Shown here piece by piece: positions 1-8,643 of a stretch of DNA of 64,000 nucleotides (position 1 is the first letter of the stretch; each line of letters begins with the position of its first letter). The translations under genes were made by a program, and so were the position numbers. The stretch covers positions 1,892,335-1,956,334 of the forward strand of contig NZ_LMDH01000001.1 in assembly GCF_001425755.1 (NCBI RefSeq), read 5' to 3'. The notes beneath the pieces are model-generated. The model saw only the letters and a program-made list of their open reading frames with translations. It did not search any database and was not told the origin of the DNA. Source of the stretch: Aeromicrobium sp. Root344. GTDB lineage: Bacteria; Actinomycetota; Actinomycetes; Propionibacteriales; Nocardioidaceae.

Positions 1-1
1 G

Positions 2-211
2 TTGGTTGACTTCGCGGCGGTCTCGTTCATCGGGCTCGGTGTCCAGCCGCCCACCTCGGAGTGGGGGCTCATGGTTGCTGACGGACGTGCCGAGATCCTC
101 AACGGGGCGCCGCAGCAGAGCCTCGCGGCGGGCATGTGCATCGTCGTCACCGTGGTGGCCTTCAACGTGCTCGGTGACCGGCTGTCGGCTCGCACTGGAG
201 GTCAACGATGA
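2..211 (+). CDS. ABC transporter permease (DppC/OppC type), C-terminal end only
   Basis: This is the last 69 codons of an inner-membrane permease of a peptide/nickel-type ABC importer; the start lies outside the window. The short stretch SFIGLGVQPPTSEWGLM is the family hallmark just after the EAA loop region, followed by one hydrophobic segment (about residues 44-58) that would be the last membrane helix. The stop overlaps the start of the next ATPase gene as ATGA, so it belongs to the same operon. The family is known to form a heterodimeric channel (DppB/DppC) fed by a lipoprotein receptor, and such a receptor is encoded at 2205-3872. Substrate cannot be deduced from this fragment. Confidence 0.88.
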   Translation: MVDFAAVSFIGLGVQPPTSEWGLMVADGRAEILNGAPQQSLAAGMCIVVTVVAFNVLGDRLSARTGGQR

Positions 212-1233
212 TGACGGCGGCAGGCGTGAGCGCTGACGCACGCGGACCCGCGCTGCTCGACATCCGAGACCTGGGTATCAGGCTGACGGATCGCGTGCCA
301 CATCGCGTCCTGGTGCAGGACGTCACGCTGTCCATGCACCCCGGCGAGTCGGTCGGACTGGTGGGGGAGTCAGGTTCGGGCAAGTCCATGACTGTCAAGG
401 CCGCGATGCGTCTCCTCCCGAGCAACGCCGAGGTGGAGGGCAGCATCGAGTTCGACGGCCGACTGGTCGACCGGTTCAGCCGGTCGGAGCTGGCCGCCTA
501 CCGCAGCTCCGATGTCGGGTTGATCCACCAGGATCCACGCGCGCACACCAACCCGATGCGTACGGTCGGCCAGTTCCTGGTGGAGAGTGTGGTTGCCACT
601 CGCAAGATGTCCAAGCGCGAGGCGACCGACCGCGCCATCAGCCTGTTGGCCGAGATGGGTATCGGCGACGCGCGGCGCCGGATGGATCAGTACCCTCACC
701 AGCTGTCCGGAGGCTTGCTGCAGCGCGTCATGATCGCCGCCACGCTCATGAATGAGCCCCGACTCATCTTCGCCGACGAGCCGACGACGGCGCTCGACGT
801 GACTGTGCAGTCAGAGGTCATGGCGATCTTGATGGAGCAGATCGAGGAGCGCGACCTCGGCATGCTCTTGGTCACCCATGACCTGGACCTCGCCGCCGCG
901 GTGAGCGACACCCTGGTCGTCATGTACGCAGGAACCGTGGTCGAGTCGGGGGGCGCCAAGGATCTTTACGCCGACCCGCGGCACCCCTACACCGCAGCCC
1001 TTTTGGCATCCCGCCCGAGCACCACACAGGTCAAGCGCCTGGTGTCGATCCAGGGTCGACCGGCGGCGGCCTTCGAGGTGGGCCAGGGTTGCGTCTTCGC
1101 GGCGCGGTGTCCGTTCGCCACGGAGCTGTGCCGCACGGACCGCCCTGAGATGCGGCTGGTCGACGGTAGTCACGTCGCGTGCCACCGTGCTGAGGCGATC
1201 GCTGACGATCTGAAGGTGGCCTTGCATGACTGA
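208..1233 (+). CDS. ABC transporter ATP-binding protein, DppD/OppD type
   Basis: One of two ATPases of an oligopeptide-type importer, acting on the cytoplasmic face of the permease pair. Visible motifs are Walker A GESGSGKS (residues 53-60), Q-loop HQDP (107-110), signature LSGGLLQRV (166-174), Walker B LIFADEPTTALD (186-197) and the switch histidine in VTHDL. The C-terminal part carries the oligopeptide/dipeptide transporter extension with several cysteines (GCVFAARCPF, CRTDRPEM). Length (341 aa) is normal for the DppD group. The start overlaps the permease stop (ATGA) and the 3' end overlaps the next ATPase by 8 bp, so the three are translationally coupled. The signature has LLQ where MRQ or QRQ is more usual, probably neutral. 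Confidence 0.93.
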   Translation: MMTAAGVSADARGPALLDIRDLGIRLTDRVPHRVLVQDVTLSMHPGESVGLVGESGSGKSMTVKAAMRLLPSNAEVEGSIEFDGRLVDRFSRSELAAYRSSDVGLIHQDPRAHTNPMRTVGQFLVESVVATRKMSKREATDRAISLLAEMGIGDARRRMDQYPHQLSGGLLQRVMIAATLMNEPRLIFADEPTTALDVTVQSEVMAILMEQIEERDLGMLLVTHDLDLAAAVSDTLVVMYAGTVVESGGAKDLYADPRHPYTAALLASRPSTTQVKRLVSIQGRPAAAFEVGQGCVFAARCPFATELCRTDRPEMRLVDGSHVACHRAEAIADDLKVALHD

Positions 1234-2089
1234 CCCAGCAGGTGGACAGGCGACACGTGTCGTGACGACCGCACCGCAATCGTCGCCGAACGCAGGATCG
1301 GCCATCCTCACGGTTGAGCACCTGACGAAGGTCTTCGGGCGCAGCGGCCGTGAGCACAAGGCGGTCGATGACCTGAGCTTCCACCTGGATGAAGGTGAGT
1401 CGCTTGCGATCGTGGGCGAGTCCGGATCAGGGAAGACGACGACCGCGCGGATCGTGGCCGGCCTCGAGACAGCGACGTCGGGGAGAGTAGTCATGGACGG
1501 CCTCGACGTGACACGTGGACCTCGCACCGGTCGCCGGAAAGATGTGGCACGAATCGTCCAGATGGTCTTTCAGGACCCGTTCGGGTCGCTGGATCCCCGA
1601 CAGAAGATCGGCAAGGGCCTCGAGGAGCTGCTGACGATCCACTTCGGTCTGTCCGGTTCCGGTCTGTCGGATCGGGTCTCGGAACTCCTGGACCAGGTCG
1701 GCCTCGATGATCGCCATGCGGCGTACCTGCCGCGGACGCTCTCTGGGGGTCAGCGGCAGAGGGTTGCCATCGCTCGTGCTCTTGCCCTGGAGCCCAAGAT
1801 CCTGATCCTCGACGAAGCCGTCTCGGCTTTGGACGTCAGCGTGCAGGCCCAGGTGTTGAACCTGCTGGTCGACATCCGGCAGAACACGGGGATCTCCTAC
1901 CTGTTCGTCTCGCACGACCTCGGCGTCGTTCGCCAGGTCACCGACAACTGCCTCGTGCTGAACTGCGGCAAGCTGGTCGAGTCCGGCCCTACGGCCCAGG
2001 TGCTCGACGCTCCCGCTGAGGCGTACACGCGTGCGCTGATTGACGCTGTGCCGAAACCGGGCTGGAAGCCGCGCCGCCGGGTCGTCTGA
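1226..2089 (+). CDS. ABC transporter ATP-binding protein, DppF/OppF type
   Basis: The partner ATPase of the importer. Walker A GESGSGKT is at residues 64-71, followed by the Q-loop VFQDPFGSLDPRQ, a canonical LSGGQRQRV signature, Walker B ILDEAVSALD and the SHDLGVV switch region. It starts inside the end of the preceding ATPase gene. At 287 aa it is slightly short for DppF because the cysteine-containing C-terminal extension is nearly absent; only a short tail follows the ATPase core. A 115 bp gap then separates it from the receptor gene. With the permease fragment, this completes the cytoplasmic half of the uptake system. Confidence 0.92.
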   Translation: MTDPAGGQATRVVTTAPQSSPNAGSAILTVEHLTKVFGRSGREHKAVDDLSFHLDEGESLAIVGESGSGKTTTARIVAGLETATSGRVVMDGLDVTRGPRTGRRKDVARIVQMVFQDPFGSLDPRQKIGKGLEELLTIHFGLSGSGLSDRVSELLDQVGLDDRHAAYLPRTLSGGQRQRVAIARALALEPKILILDEAVSALDVSVQAQVLNLLVDIRQNTGISYLFVSHDLGVVRQVTDNCLVLNCGKLVESGPTAQVLDAPAEAYTRALIDAVPKPGWKPRRRVV

Positions 2090-2204
2090 GGCGACCGCCG
2101 TTCAATTGCGGCCCTTTTCGTTGAGAAAAAGCGTGACAGGCGTTGCATCAGCCTTTAGTGTATTCCCAATATATAAAGTCGTTCTACAACGTCAGGAGCA
2201 CATC
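2090..2204 (+). promoter_or_regulatory. Intergenic region upstream of the first receptor gene
   Basis: This 115 bp region is more AT-rich than its surroundings. It holds a possible weak promoter with TTTAGT, 16 bp, TAAAGT (about 2153-2180) inside an AT-rich run, and an AGGAG ribosome binding site at 2194-2198 that fixes the GTG start at 2205. It suggests that receptor, peptidase and oxidase can be made at a higher level than the transporter core, as is usual for binding proteins. The box assignments are visual guesses. Confidence 0.35.
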
Positions 2205-3872
2205 GTGAGCCTCATCAGGTCGAGACGGAGTCACCGGGCTTTCGTTCCAGTGGTGCTGGCGGCGTTGACGCTCGCCGCATGCAGCGGTGGGAAGGGCGAT
2301 GGCGACGCGAACGAGCTCCCCAATCCCCGACCCAGCGTCGTGGGCACGGCAAGCGGAACCATGGACACACTCACGTGGGCGTTGCCCCTGGGTGAGCCGA
2401 ACACGATCGACCCGCCGAACACGGCGTACTACAGCAGCGGCCTGGTGGCCAACAACTTGTGCGAGTCGCTGTTGCGGCTCAACGCGGACTACAGCACCTC
2501 CGATGGGCTGGCGTCCCTGTCCACGCCGACCCCGACGACGCTTCGCCTCAAGCTGCGCACCGACGTCACCTTCTGGGACGGCACGCCGATGACCAGCGCT
2601 GACGTCGTCTGGAGTCTTGAACACACTCGCAAGAGCATCGTGGGTCCCCTGTACGAGAACGTGAAGTCCATCAAGGCTGTCGACAAGCACACCGTCGACC
2701 TCCACCTGGCCCAGCCGGACCGGTTGCTGCCCAAAGAGTTCGCATCATTCTCCGGAAGTGTTCAGCAGAAGAAGTTCTCCGAGCAAGCCGGTGACAAGCT
2801 CGGTACGCCCGGGACCGGCGTGATGTGCACCGGGCCGTACCGCTTCGAATCCTGGAAGCCCGGAGCGGGAATCACCCTGACTGCGAACCCGAAGTACTGG
2901 GACACGAGGAACGCAGCCAAGGCATCGACCGTGAACCTGAAATTCCTGACAGACTCGAGCGCGCTCGGCCAAGCCCTCAAGACCGGAGGCGTCGACGGTG
3001 CCTACGAGGTGCCGGCGTCACTCGTGCCGGCACTGAAAGACGTGGACGCCGGGACGCTGACCCTCGGCTCACCCAGCCAGCAGTACGTCGGACTCTCCCC
3101 GATGCGCGCTGACGGGCCGCTCAACACCCCGGAACTGCGCAAGGCGTTCTACATGACGATCAATCGTTCGGATCTTGCCAAGGGGCCGTTCCACGGCGCG
3201 GCCGAGCCCAACTACACGGCGGTCAACACCTCCGCCTGGGACAACCCGTCCACCGGCGACGCCGGTCGCAAGCAGTGGCGAAAGGCGTACGACGAATTCG
3301 CCAAGGAGCGCAAGGACTGGGGTTCAAGCGCGGCTATCGCCGAGGCGAAGAAGCTCGCCAAGTCGGCGGGCTACGACAACAAGCCGATCACGCTGGCCGT
3401 TCCAGCCGGTGACCAGACCTTCAGTCAGATGGCGGTCCTGATCCGCCAGCAGGCTGGCATGGCTGGATTCAAGGTCAAGATCCGTTCGCTCGATCCTGCG
3501 CGCTACTCCGCCGCCACGACCGACCCGGCTGCGCGCACGGACATCGATCTTTACATGAATTTGAGCTTCAACGTCGCGCCGGACCCGCTCGAGGCGGTGA
3601 CGACGTTCGTGCCCGGCACCTATTTCAACTTCATCGGCTATGACAATCCGGAGGTGACGTCGCTGATCGCCAAGGCCAGAACGGCCCCCGACGCGGCCGC
3701 CGGTGCTCATGACCTCATAGCAGCCCAGGCGAAGTACGAGGAGAACTACGGGTTCCAGGCGCTCGTCCAGCTCAACGAGATCAGCTTCCTCAAGAAGGAT
3801 CTCGGCGGGATGACCACGTCGTTCGCCTACCTGAACCAGCCTTCTCTCGCATCGATCGGACCAAAGAAGTGA
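2205..3872 (+). CDS. Extracellular substrate-binding lipoprotein, SBP family 5 (copy 1)
   Basis: Receptor of the oligopeptide-type importer. I place the start at GTG 2205 because AGGAG lies 6 bp upstream and the protein then begins with a clean lipoprotein signal: basic RSRRSHR, a hydrophobic core, and lipobox LAAC with the lipidated Cys26. An upstream ATG in frame (2040) lies inside the previous gene and has no support. The mature part shows family 5 features such as the VTFWDGTPMTSADVVWSLE segment. Length is 555 aa, exactly the length of its paralogue at 8644-10311, with which it shares many motifs (VNRSDLAKG/VNREALAKA-like, FHGAA, PNYTA). Its stop overlaps the next start as GTGA. Ligand unknown; peptides, opines and modified amino acids are all used by this family. 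Confidence 0.9.
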   Translation: MSLIRSRRSHRAFVPVVLAALTLAACSGGKGDGDANELPNPRPSVVGTASGTMDTLTWALPLGEPNTIDPPNTAYYSSGLVANNLCESLLRLNADYSTSDGLASLSTPTPTTLRLKLRTDVTFWDGTPMTSADVVWSLEHTRKSIVGPLYENVKSIKAVDKHTVDLHLAQPDRLLPKEFASFSGSVQQKKFSEQAGDKLGTPGTGVMCTGPYRFESWKPGAGITLTANPKYWDTRNAAKASTVNLKFLTDSSALGQALKTGGVDGAYEVPASLVPALKDVDAGTLTLGSPSQQYVGLSPMRADGPLNTPELRKAFYMTINRSDLAKGPFHGAAEPNYTAVNTSAWDNPSTGDAGRKQWRKAYDEFAKERKDWGSSAAIAEAKKLAKSAGYDNKPITLAVPAGDQTFSQMAVLIRQQAGMAGFKVKIRSLDPARYSAATTDPAARTDIDLYMNLSFNVAPDPLEAVTTFVPGTYFNFIGYDNPEVTSLIAKARTAPDAAAGAHDLIAAQAKYEENYGFQALVQLNEISFLKKDLGGMTTSFAYLNQPSLASIGPKK

Positions 3873-5017
3873 GCAGTGACATCCCTACGGCCGTCCAGCT
3901 CGATCGAGCCGCCGAGATCTTGGAGCGCCGGGACCTCGACGCGATCGTCGTGTGGTCGCGGCAAAGCCTGCGTCATCTGTCCGGTCTCTACTTCCCGCAC
4001 CTGGCGTTCCTGCCGGAGGAGTACATGTTCCTGGTGTGCACGCGTACCGGTGATCACGTTGTCGTCGCCTCGTACGCCCTGCCTCCGGACTACGCGGCAA
4101 AGTCGGGCATCCGGACGGTGTACTGGGACTTCAACACCGATCCCTGGGGGGCGCTGACCGCTGAGCTGCGCCGACTGGGCGTCGACCGGGGCCGCATCGG
4201 GGTCGAGCTCGAGCAGGTGACGGTGAGCGACATGCGCCGCTGCGAGGCTGCCTTTCCTGCGGCGACGTGGCACGGCGTCGACCACGACTTGATGATGGCT
4301 CGGCAGATCAAGACGACGGCGGAGATCGCGCTGATCGACGAAACCGCAAAGGCGGGTGAGCGCGCCATGGCGGCGGCGATCGAGCGCGGCCGCGTTGGGA
4401 TGACCGATCGTGAGTTCAGCCTGGAGCTCCGGATCGCCTCGCTTCGGGAGGGCGTCGACGAGCTGACGTGGCTGGCGTTGAACTGGAACTCCATCGATCA
4501 GCGGACGCATCCGACCGACGTCCCCATTCGCGACGGCAACGTCTTTTCCATCGAGATGGGCTTGTCCATCGACGGCTACTACTGCGACCTGCAGCGCACC
4601 GTCGGGGTCGGGGCGGTCAGCGACGAGGTCTTGTCGACCTATCGGCAGCTCATGGACATCCAGGGCCGGACCATCGCGTCCATGACACCGGGGACGAAGG
4701 TCTCTGACGTGCACCGGAGGTTCGACCAGGACATGTCTGACCACGGCCTCATCATGTGGGACTGGTGGCTCGGGCACAGTCTCGGGCTCAACGTCCATGA
4801 AGGTGGCACCATCTGGCTGTCCGGTGACGTTGACGTCGTGCTCGAGGAGGGCATGGTGTTCGCGCTCGAGCCCGTCGTGACCTCACCCGCAGTGCTGGCG
4901 GTGGAGGACAACCTGGTGATTGAGTCCGAAGGGGCGCGCCTCCTGTCCGGCGCGCTCGACTGGTCCGAGCTCGTTCGACTGGGTCAGGCGGTTCCGGCGC
5001 GTGCGCAAGGGAAGTGA
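3869..5017 (+). CDS. M24-family (creatinase/Xaa-Pro aminopeptidase-like) hydrolase
   Basis: A cytoplasmic pita-bread-fold hydrolase of 382 aa: an N-terminal creatinase-like domain (about residues 1-140) and a catalytic C-terminal domain. Ligand-like residues are Glu229 (in SIEMG), Asp240 (YYCDLQRT), His303 (GHSLG), Glu334 (FALEP) and Glu346 (VEDNLV). Most metal-dependent members have Asp at the first position, so Glu229 is an unusual substitution. Start GTG 3869 overlaps the receptor stop (GTGA). Sitting between a receptor gene and an FAD oxidase gene, it probably hydrolyses the imported molecule, either a Pro-type peptide or a C-N bond as creatinase does. I cannot choose between these. Confidence 0.85.
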   Translation: MSSDIPTAVQLDRAAEILERRDLDAIVVWSRQSLRHLSGLYFPHLAFLPEEYMFLVCTRTGDHVVVASYALPPDYAAKSGIRTVYWDFNTDPWGALTAELRRLGVDRGRIGVELEQVTVSDMRRCEAAFPAATWHGVDHDLMMARQIKTTAEIALIDETAKAGERAMAAAIERGRVGMTDREFSLELRIASLREGVDELTWLALNWNSIDQRTHPTDVPIRDGNVFSIEMGLSIDGYYCDLQRTVGVGAVSDEVLSTYRQLMDIQGRTIASMTPGTKVSDVHRRFDQDMSDHGLIMWDWWLGHSLGLNVHEGGTIWLSGDVDVVLEEGMVFALEPVVTSPAVLAVEDNLVIESEGARLLSGALDWSELVRLGQAVPARAQGK

Positions 5018-5090
5018 TCGCGTCGTCGTCGGTCCTGGGTCGATCCCTGACTACCGGATCGAGACCATCGAAGGCGTCAGGACCGGTGGC

Positions 5091-6434
5091 GTGTCGCACT
5101 GGCAGCAGCAGGTGGGGCTACCGGCCGCCAGCGAGACGCTTCCCGGTGACCGCACGGCGGACGTGTGCATCGTCGGTGGTGGTCTGACCGGTTTGTGGAC
5201 CGCCTACTACCTCTCCGAGGCGGATCCCACGTTGGACATCGTCGTCCTCGAGGCCGAGTTCGTCGGGTACGGCGCCTCAGGACGCAACGGCGGTTGGTTG
5301 TCGGCCGAACTGCCTGGAAACAGGGCGACGTACGCGCGCGGTCCCGGCGGAATGTCGGCCGTCGACCGGCTCGCTGCCGAGCTCGCTGACTCGGTGGATC
5401 GAGTCATCGACGTGTGCCAAACCCAGGGCATCGAGGCCGACGTCGTCAAGAGTGGGGTCATGTACGTGGCCACCTCGGCGGCTCAGCTGGCACGCCTTCA
5501 GTCGACCACTCCCGCTCCCGGTTCTCGGGTCCGGATCCTCGACGCCGAGGAGAGCTCCGCGCGGATCAAGGTCGCCGGAACCCGCGGAGCCGTCCTGGAT
5601 CCACAATGCGCACGGGTGCAGCCGGCGAAGCTGGTGCGCGGGCTCGCCGAAGTCGTTAGGGCGCGTGGCGTGAGGATCTACGAGCGGACAGAGGTGCAGC
5701 GCGTCGAGTCGGGGCGTGCCGTGTGTGAGACCGGCACCGTCACCGCACCTTTCGTGCTGCAGTGTCTGGAGGGCTACACCTCGGCCCTGCGCGGTAACCG
5801 CAGGACGTGGTTGCCGATGAACTCCGCCATCGTGGTCACCCAACCGCTCTCCCAGGACGTCTGGTCCGAGCTCGGCTGGGCCGGCAACGAACTGCTGGGC
5901 GATCTCGCGAACGCCTACTACTACGCGCAGCACACCGCGGACGGCCGCATCGCATTGGGCGGCCGCGGACGCCCGTACCGCTACGGGTCTGCCACGGACG
6001 TCGACGGCGTCACCCAGGCCTGGACGATTCGTTCCCTTCGCGAGACCTTGGAGCGCGCCTTCCCTCAGCTGAACGGCATCACGCTGGAGCATGCCTGGTG
6101 CGGCGTCCTCGCTGTGCCGCGTGACTGGTGCGCGAGCGTCAGCCTCGACCCGCGGACTGGGGTCGGTTTCGCAGGCGGCTATGTCGGGAGCGGGCTCACC
6201 GCAACCAACCTGGCAGGACGGACGTTGCGTGACTTGGTGCTGGGAAAGCAGACGGACCTCACCACCCTGGCCTGGACCAACCGGCCCGTGCGACGTTGGG
6301 AGCCCGAGCCACTGCGCTGGCTCGGGGTCAACGGCATGTATGCGCTCTATCGTGCTGCGGACAGACGGGAGTTGGCTGGACTCGACCGCCCCAGCCGACT
6401 TGGTCGATTCGCCGACCGCCTCTCAGGCCGTTGA
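5091..6434 (+). CDS. FAD-dependent oxidoreductase, DAO family (copy 1)
   Basis: Flavoprotein of the D-amino-acid-oxidase fold, probably oxidising a secondary or tertiary amine or amino acid. The Rossmann motif VGGGLTGLW and the signature GASGRNGGW are near the N-terminus. The C-terminal region GGYVGSGLTATNLAGRTL is the second FAD contact. I use GTG 5091, which has AGGA 8 bp upstream and gives an N-terminus just before the FAD motif; GTG 5001 is the only other in-frame candidate and would overlap the peptidase gene by 17 bp. A paralogue is at 18844-20256. It is convergent with and overlaps the end of the TetR gene by 12 bp. Substrate unknown. Confidence 0.85.
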   Translation: MSHWQQQVGLPAASETLPGDRTADVCIVGGGLTGLWTAYYLSEADPTLDIVVLEAEFVGYGASGRNGGWLSAELPGNRATYARGPGGMSAVDRLAAELADSVDRVIDVCQTQGIEADVVKSGVMYVATSAAQLARLQSTTPAPGSRVRILDAEESSARIKVAGTRGAVLDPQCARVQPAKLVRGLAEVVRARGVRIYERTEVQRVESGRAVCETGTVTAPFVLQCLEGYTSALRGNRRTWLPMNSAIVVTQPLSQDVWSELGWAGNELLGDLANAYYYAQHTADGRIALGGRGRPYRYGSATDVDGVTQAWTIRSLRETLERAFPQLNGITLEHAWCGVLAVPRDWCASVSLDPRTGVGFAGGYVGSGLTATNLAGRTLRDLVLGKQTDLTTLAWTNRPVRRWEPEPLRWLGVNGMYALYRAADRRELAGLDRPSRLGRFADRLSGR

Positions 6435-7007
6435 GGTGGCGGGAAGCAGGTCGAGGCGCCTGAGTGCTGCGTGCAAGGTGCTGACCTGACGCTCGGCGGG
6501 CCAGTCCTCGCGGTGCTCAACGCTCGCGAGGACGATGCCGTTGGTCAGGACCCGCAACAGATCGACGTGCTCCTCGAGCTCGTCAGCGGGCACGAGGCCG
6601 ACGAGGTGGTCGTGGATCAGTGCCCGCATCCGACGATCCATCGTTAAGGCGAGTATCGGTCCGGTCTCGGGGTCTGACAGCAGCACGATTCGGCTCCGCT
6701 CCTGGTTCCACCCAGCTTCGCTGCGGGGGAGCATCCACTCCAGCAGGACCCGTAGCCGGTCGGGCCGGTCCATCCCGGCCTCGAGCTCGGGCAACAAAGC
6801 GTCGTACTCCTCCAGGAGCGTCTCGGCGAGGCCGAGAAACAGGTCCCGCCGCGTGGGGTAGATGTGAGTGACCAACGTGATCGACCCGCCGAGCTCGTCG
6901 GCGATGGCCTTGAGCGTCAACCCGTCCAGGCCCACCTCGGCCAGAAGGCGAATGGCGATCGAGGTGATGTTGCGACGTCGTTGCACGAGGTCGAGAGCGC
7001 GGGGCAT
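6423..7007 (-). CDS. TetR/AcrR-family transcriptional regulator (copy 1)
   Basis: A 194 aa regulator with the N-terminal TetR helix-turn-helix (ITSIAIRLLAEVGLDGLTLKAIA, then GGSITLVTHIYP as recognition helix) and a variable ligand-binding C-terminus. It is a clear paralogue of the regulator at 13032: both carry GGS-TLVTH--P, an ERxRI segment and WPxERQ near the end. It is transcribed away from the amidase gene across a short intergenic region with overlapping divergent -35 elements and two palindromes (7089-7125), the expected arrangement for an autoregulated repressor that also controls the amidase operon. The effector is unknown. The reading frame overlaps the end of the convergent oxidase gene. 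Confidence 0.88.
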   Translation of the reverse strand: MPRALDLVQRRRNITSIAIRLLAEVGLDGLTLKAIADELGGSITLVTHIYPTRRDLFLGLAETLLEEYDALLPELEAGMDRPDRLRVLLEWMLPRSEAGWNQERSRIVLLSDPETGPILALTMDRRMRALIHDHLVGLVPADELEEHVDLLRVLTNGIVLASVEHREDWPAERQVSTLHAALRRLDLLPATSTA

Positions 7008-7088
7008 CTGGTCATCTCCTCGATCGAGCTCTCACTATGGCACGCGTGTCTGCGAGCCAGGCTTGCCCACAACACAGTGTTTGTGTCT

Positions 7089-7125
7089 GTTGCGTAACAC
7101 AACGCGTGTCATACAGTATGCGACA
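7089..7125. promoter_or_regulatory. Divergent promoter and operator between tetR copy 1 and the amidase operon
   Basis: Forward promoter: TTGCGT (7090-7095), 16 bp, TACAGT (7112-7117). On the opposite strand TTACGC overlaps the same bases, with a weaker TGTTGT -10 after 17 bp, reading towards the TetR gene. The shared -35 is the near-palindrome GTTGCGTAAC (7089-7098). A second imperfect palindrome, TGTCATACAGTATGCGACA (7107-7125), covers the forward -10. Either could be the TetR operator. The same GTTACGCAA core recurs at 13789 and 18742. An SD-like GGAGAA (7137-7142) precedes the amidase start. Confidence 0.55.
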
Positions 7126-7144
7126 ACCGATCGTATGGAGAACC

Positions 7145-8557
7145 ATGACTGACGAGCTGCACTGGAAGACCGCCTCGGAACTGGGCCGGATGTATCGACT
7201 CCGCGAGGTTTCCCCGGTCGAGGTCATCGATGCTGTTCTCGAGCGGATGGAGCAGGTTCACCCGTCGATCAACATCATGGTGACGACGACCGCGGACCAG
7301 GCCAGGGTGAGCGCACGCGAGGCCGAGGCTCGACTCGGCTCCGGCGAAGACCTCCCGCCGCTTTTCGGCGTGCCCATGACGGTCAAGGATCTGGCCGAGA
7401 CCGCGGGGGTCCGCACGACGTATGGATCCACGGCCTACGCCGACCACGTCCCCGACCTCGACGCCATCGGTTGGGAGCGGTTGAAGGAGCAGGGCGTCAT
7501 CCTCCTGGGCAAGACCACCACGCCGGAGTTCGGACTTCTCGGGGTCACGGAGAGCAAGCTGACGGGGTCGACGAGCACTCCGTGGCGCCCGGGCTACGCC
7601 GCCGGTGGTTCGTCAGGCGGCGCGGCGGCGGCGGTGGTCTCTGGTGTGGGACCTGTCGCCTGGGGATCTGATGGTGGCGGCTCGATCCGAGTGCCTTCGT
7701 CGTTGTGCGGCGCGGTCGGCATCAAGCCGTCGATCGGCCGAATCCCGACGAGAGACAACACCGACAGTGACTCGACGGACGGTCCCATCGCGCGCACGGT
7801 CCTCGACGCCGCCATGGTCCTCGATGCCACGGCGGGCCATCACCCTGCCGACCGATTCTCGGTGCCCCGCGAGGCGCGCAGCTATGCCGACGCCGCCAGC
7901 GCTCCCGGAGATCTGACGGGCGTGCGAGTGGGGTATTGCCACGACCTCGGCCAGAAGGTGCTGGACGCAGAGGTGCGGCGACTGTTCGACCGGGCCGTGG
8001 ACGACATGCGTGCTGCAGGAGCGTCGATCGAGGGAGTCGAGATCGAGCTGCCCGACACTGAGTACGTCTTCGACCTCGTCAATGGATACAGCTATGTCGA
8101 CGTCCTGGAGGAGTTGCGGCGCGAGGGTGTCGAGGTCTGGCCGTCGATCCGGGAGTTGGCAGACCGTGGCTCTCGGCTTTCGGGTCGAGAGGTGCACGGC
8201 GTCCACGCCGTCAAGACGCAGATCTACAACGCCTTCAATGACGCGATGACAGGGCTTGACGTCTTGGTGACCCCCACCACCGCTGTCTCCGCGTTCCCCA
8301 GTGAGGGCGACAAGGGGCCCGCGCTACAGGTCGGCGGCCATGACACCATGCCGCTGGGCATGCTGATCCACATGATGACCGAGCCGCCGTCGCACGCTGG
8401 CCTGCCCGCTCTCTCCGTTCCCGGCGGATTCACCGACCAGGGCCTCCCGATTGGCGTGCAGTTCATCGGCCGGCTGTGGGGGGACGCCGATGTGATCTCG
8501 GTGGCTGCTCGATACGAGCGCCTGAACGCGTGGCACGAGCACCATCCAGCTCTCTAG
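7145..8557 (+). CDS. Amidase signature family hydrolase
   Basis: A 470 aa amidase-signature enzyme that hydrolyses an amide bond with a Ser-cisSer-Lys triad. I see Lys81 (VPMTVKDL), the glycine/serine loop GGSSGG with Ser156 or Ser157, and the nucleophile Ser180 in GSDGGGS. Length is normal for the family. ATG 7145 is chosen because GGAGAA precedes it at the right distance; upstream in-frame codons fall in the promoter. It heads an apparent operon with receptor 2, the MaoC-like protein, a CoA ligase and a cupin. By context it probably releases a carboxylic acid or amine from the imported compound, with the acid then activated by the ligase. Confidence 0.9.
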   Translation: MTDELHWKTASELGRMYRLREVSPVEVIDAVLERMEQVHPSINIMVTTTADQARVSAREAEARLGSGEDLPPLFGVPMTVKDLAETAGVRTTYGSTAYADHVPDLDAIGWERLKEQGVILLGKTTTPEFGLLGVTESKLTGSTSTPWRPGYAAGGSSGGAAAAVVSGVGPVAWGSDGGGSIRVPSSLCGAVGIKPSIGRIPTRDNTDSDSTDGPIARTVLDAAMVLDATAGHHPADRFSVPREARSYADAASAPGDLTGVRVGYCHDLGQKVLDAEVRRLFDRAVDDMRAAGASIEGVEIELPDTEYVFDLVNGYSYVDVLEELRREGVEVWPSIRELADRGSRLSGREVHGVHAVKTQIYNAFNDAMTGLDVLVTPTTAVSAFPSEGDKGPALQVGGHDTMPLGMLIHMMTEPPSHAGLPALSVPGGFTDQGLPIGVQFIGRLWGDADVISVAARYERLNAWHEHHPAL

Positions 8558-8568
8558 AACAGAGGCCA

Positions 8569-8597
8569 TTTACATAGTGTGATGCTCGTTGTATATT
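8569..8597 (+). promoter_or_regulatory. Promoter upstream of receptor copy 2
   Basis: TTTACA (8569-8574), 17 bp spacer, TATATT (8592-8597) is a near-consensus vegetative promoter in a GC-rich genome. An AAGGAG ribosome binding site follows at 8633-8638, six bases before ATG 8644. The receptor can thus be transcribed separately from the amidase gene. The -10 lies in GTTGTATATTG; a similar string, ATTGTATAACC, occurs upstream of the MaoC-like gene at about 10360. Confidence 0.6.
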
Positions 8598-8643
8598 GCA
8601 TGTCTTGCTACCCCTCGCGGGTGCGACCCATCAAGGAGTGGAT

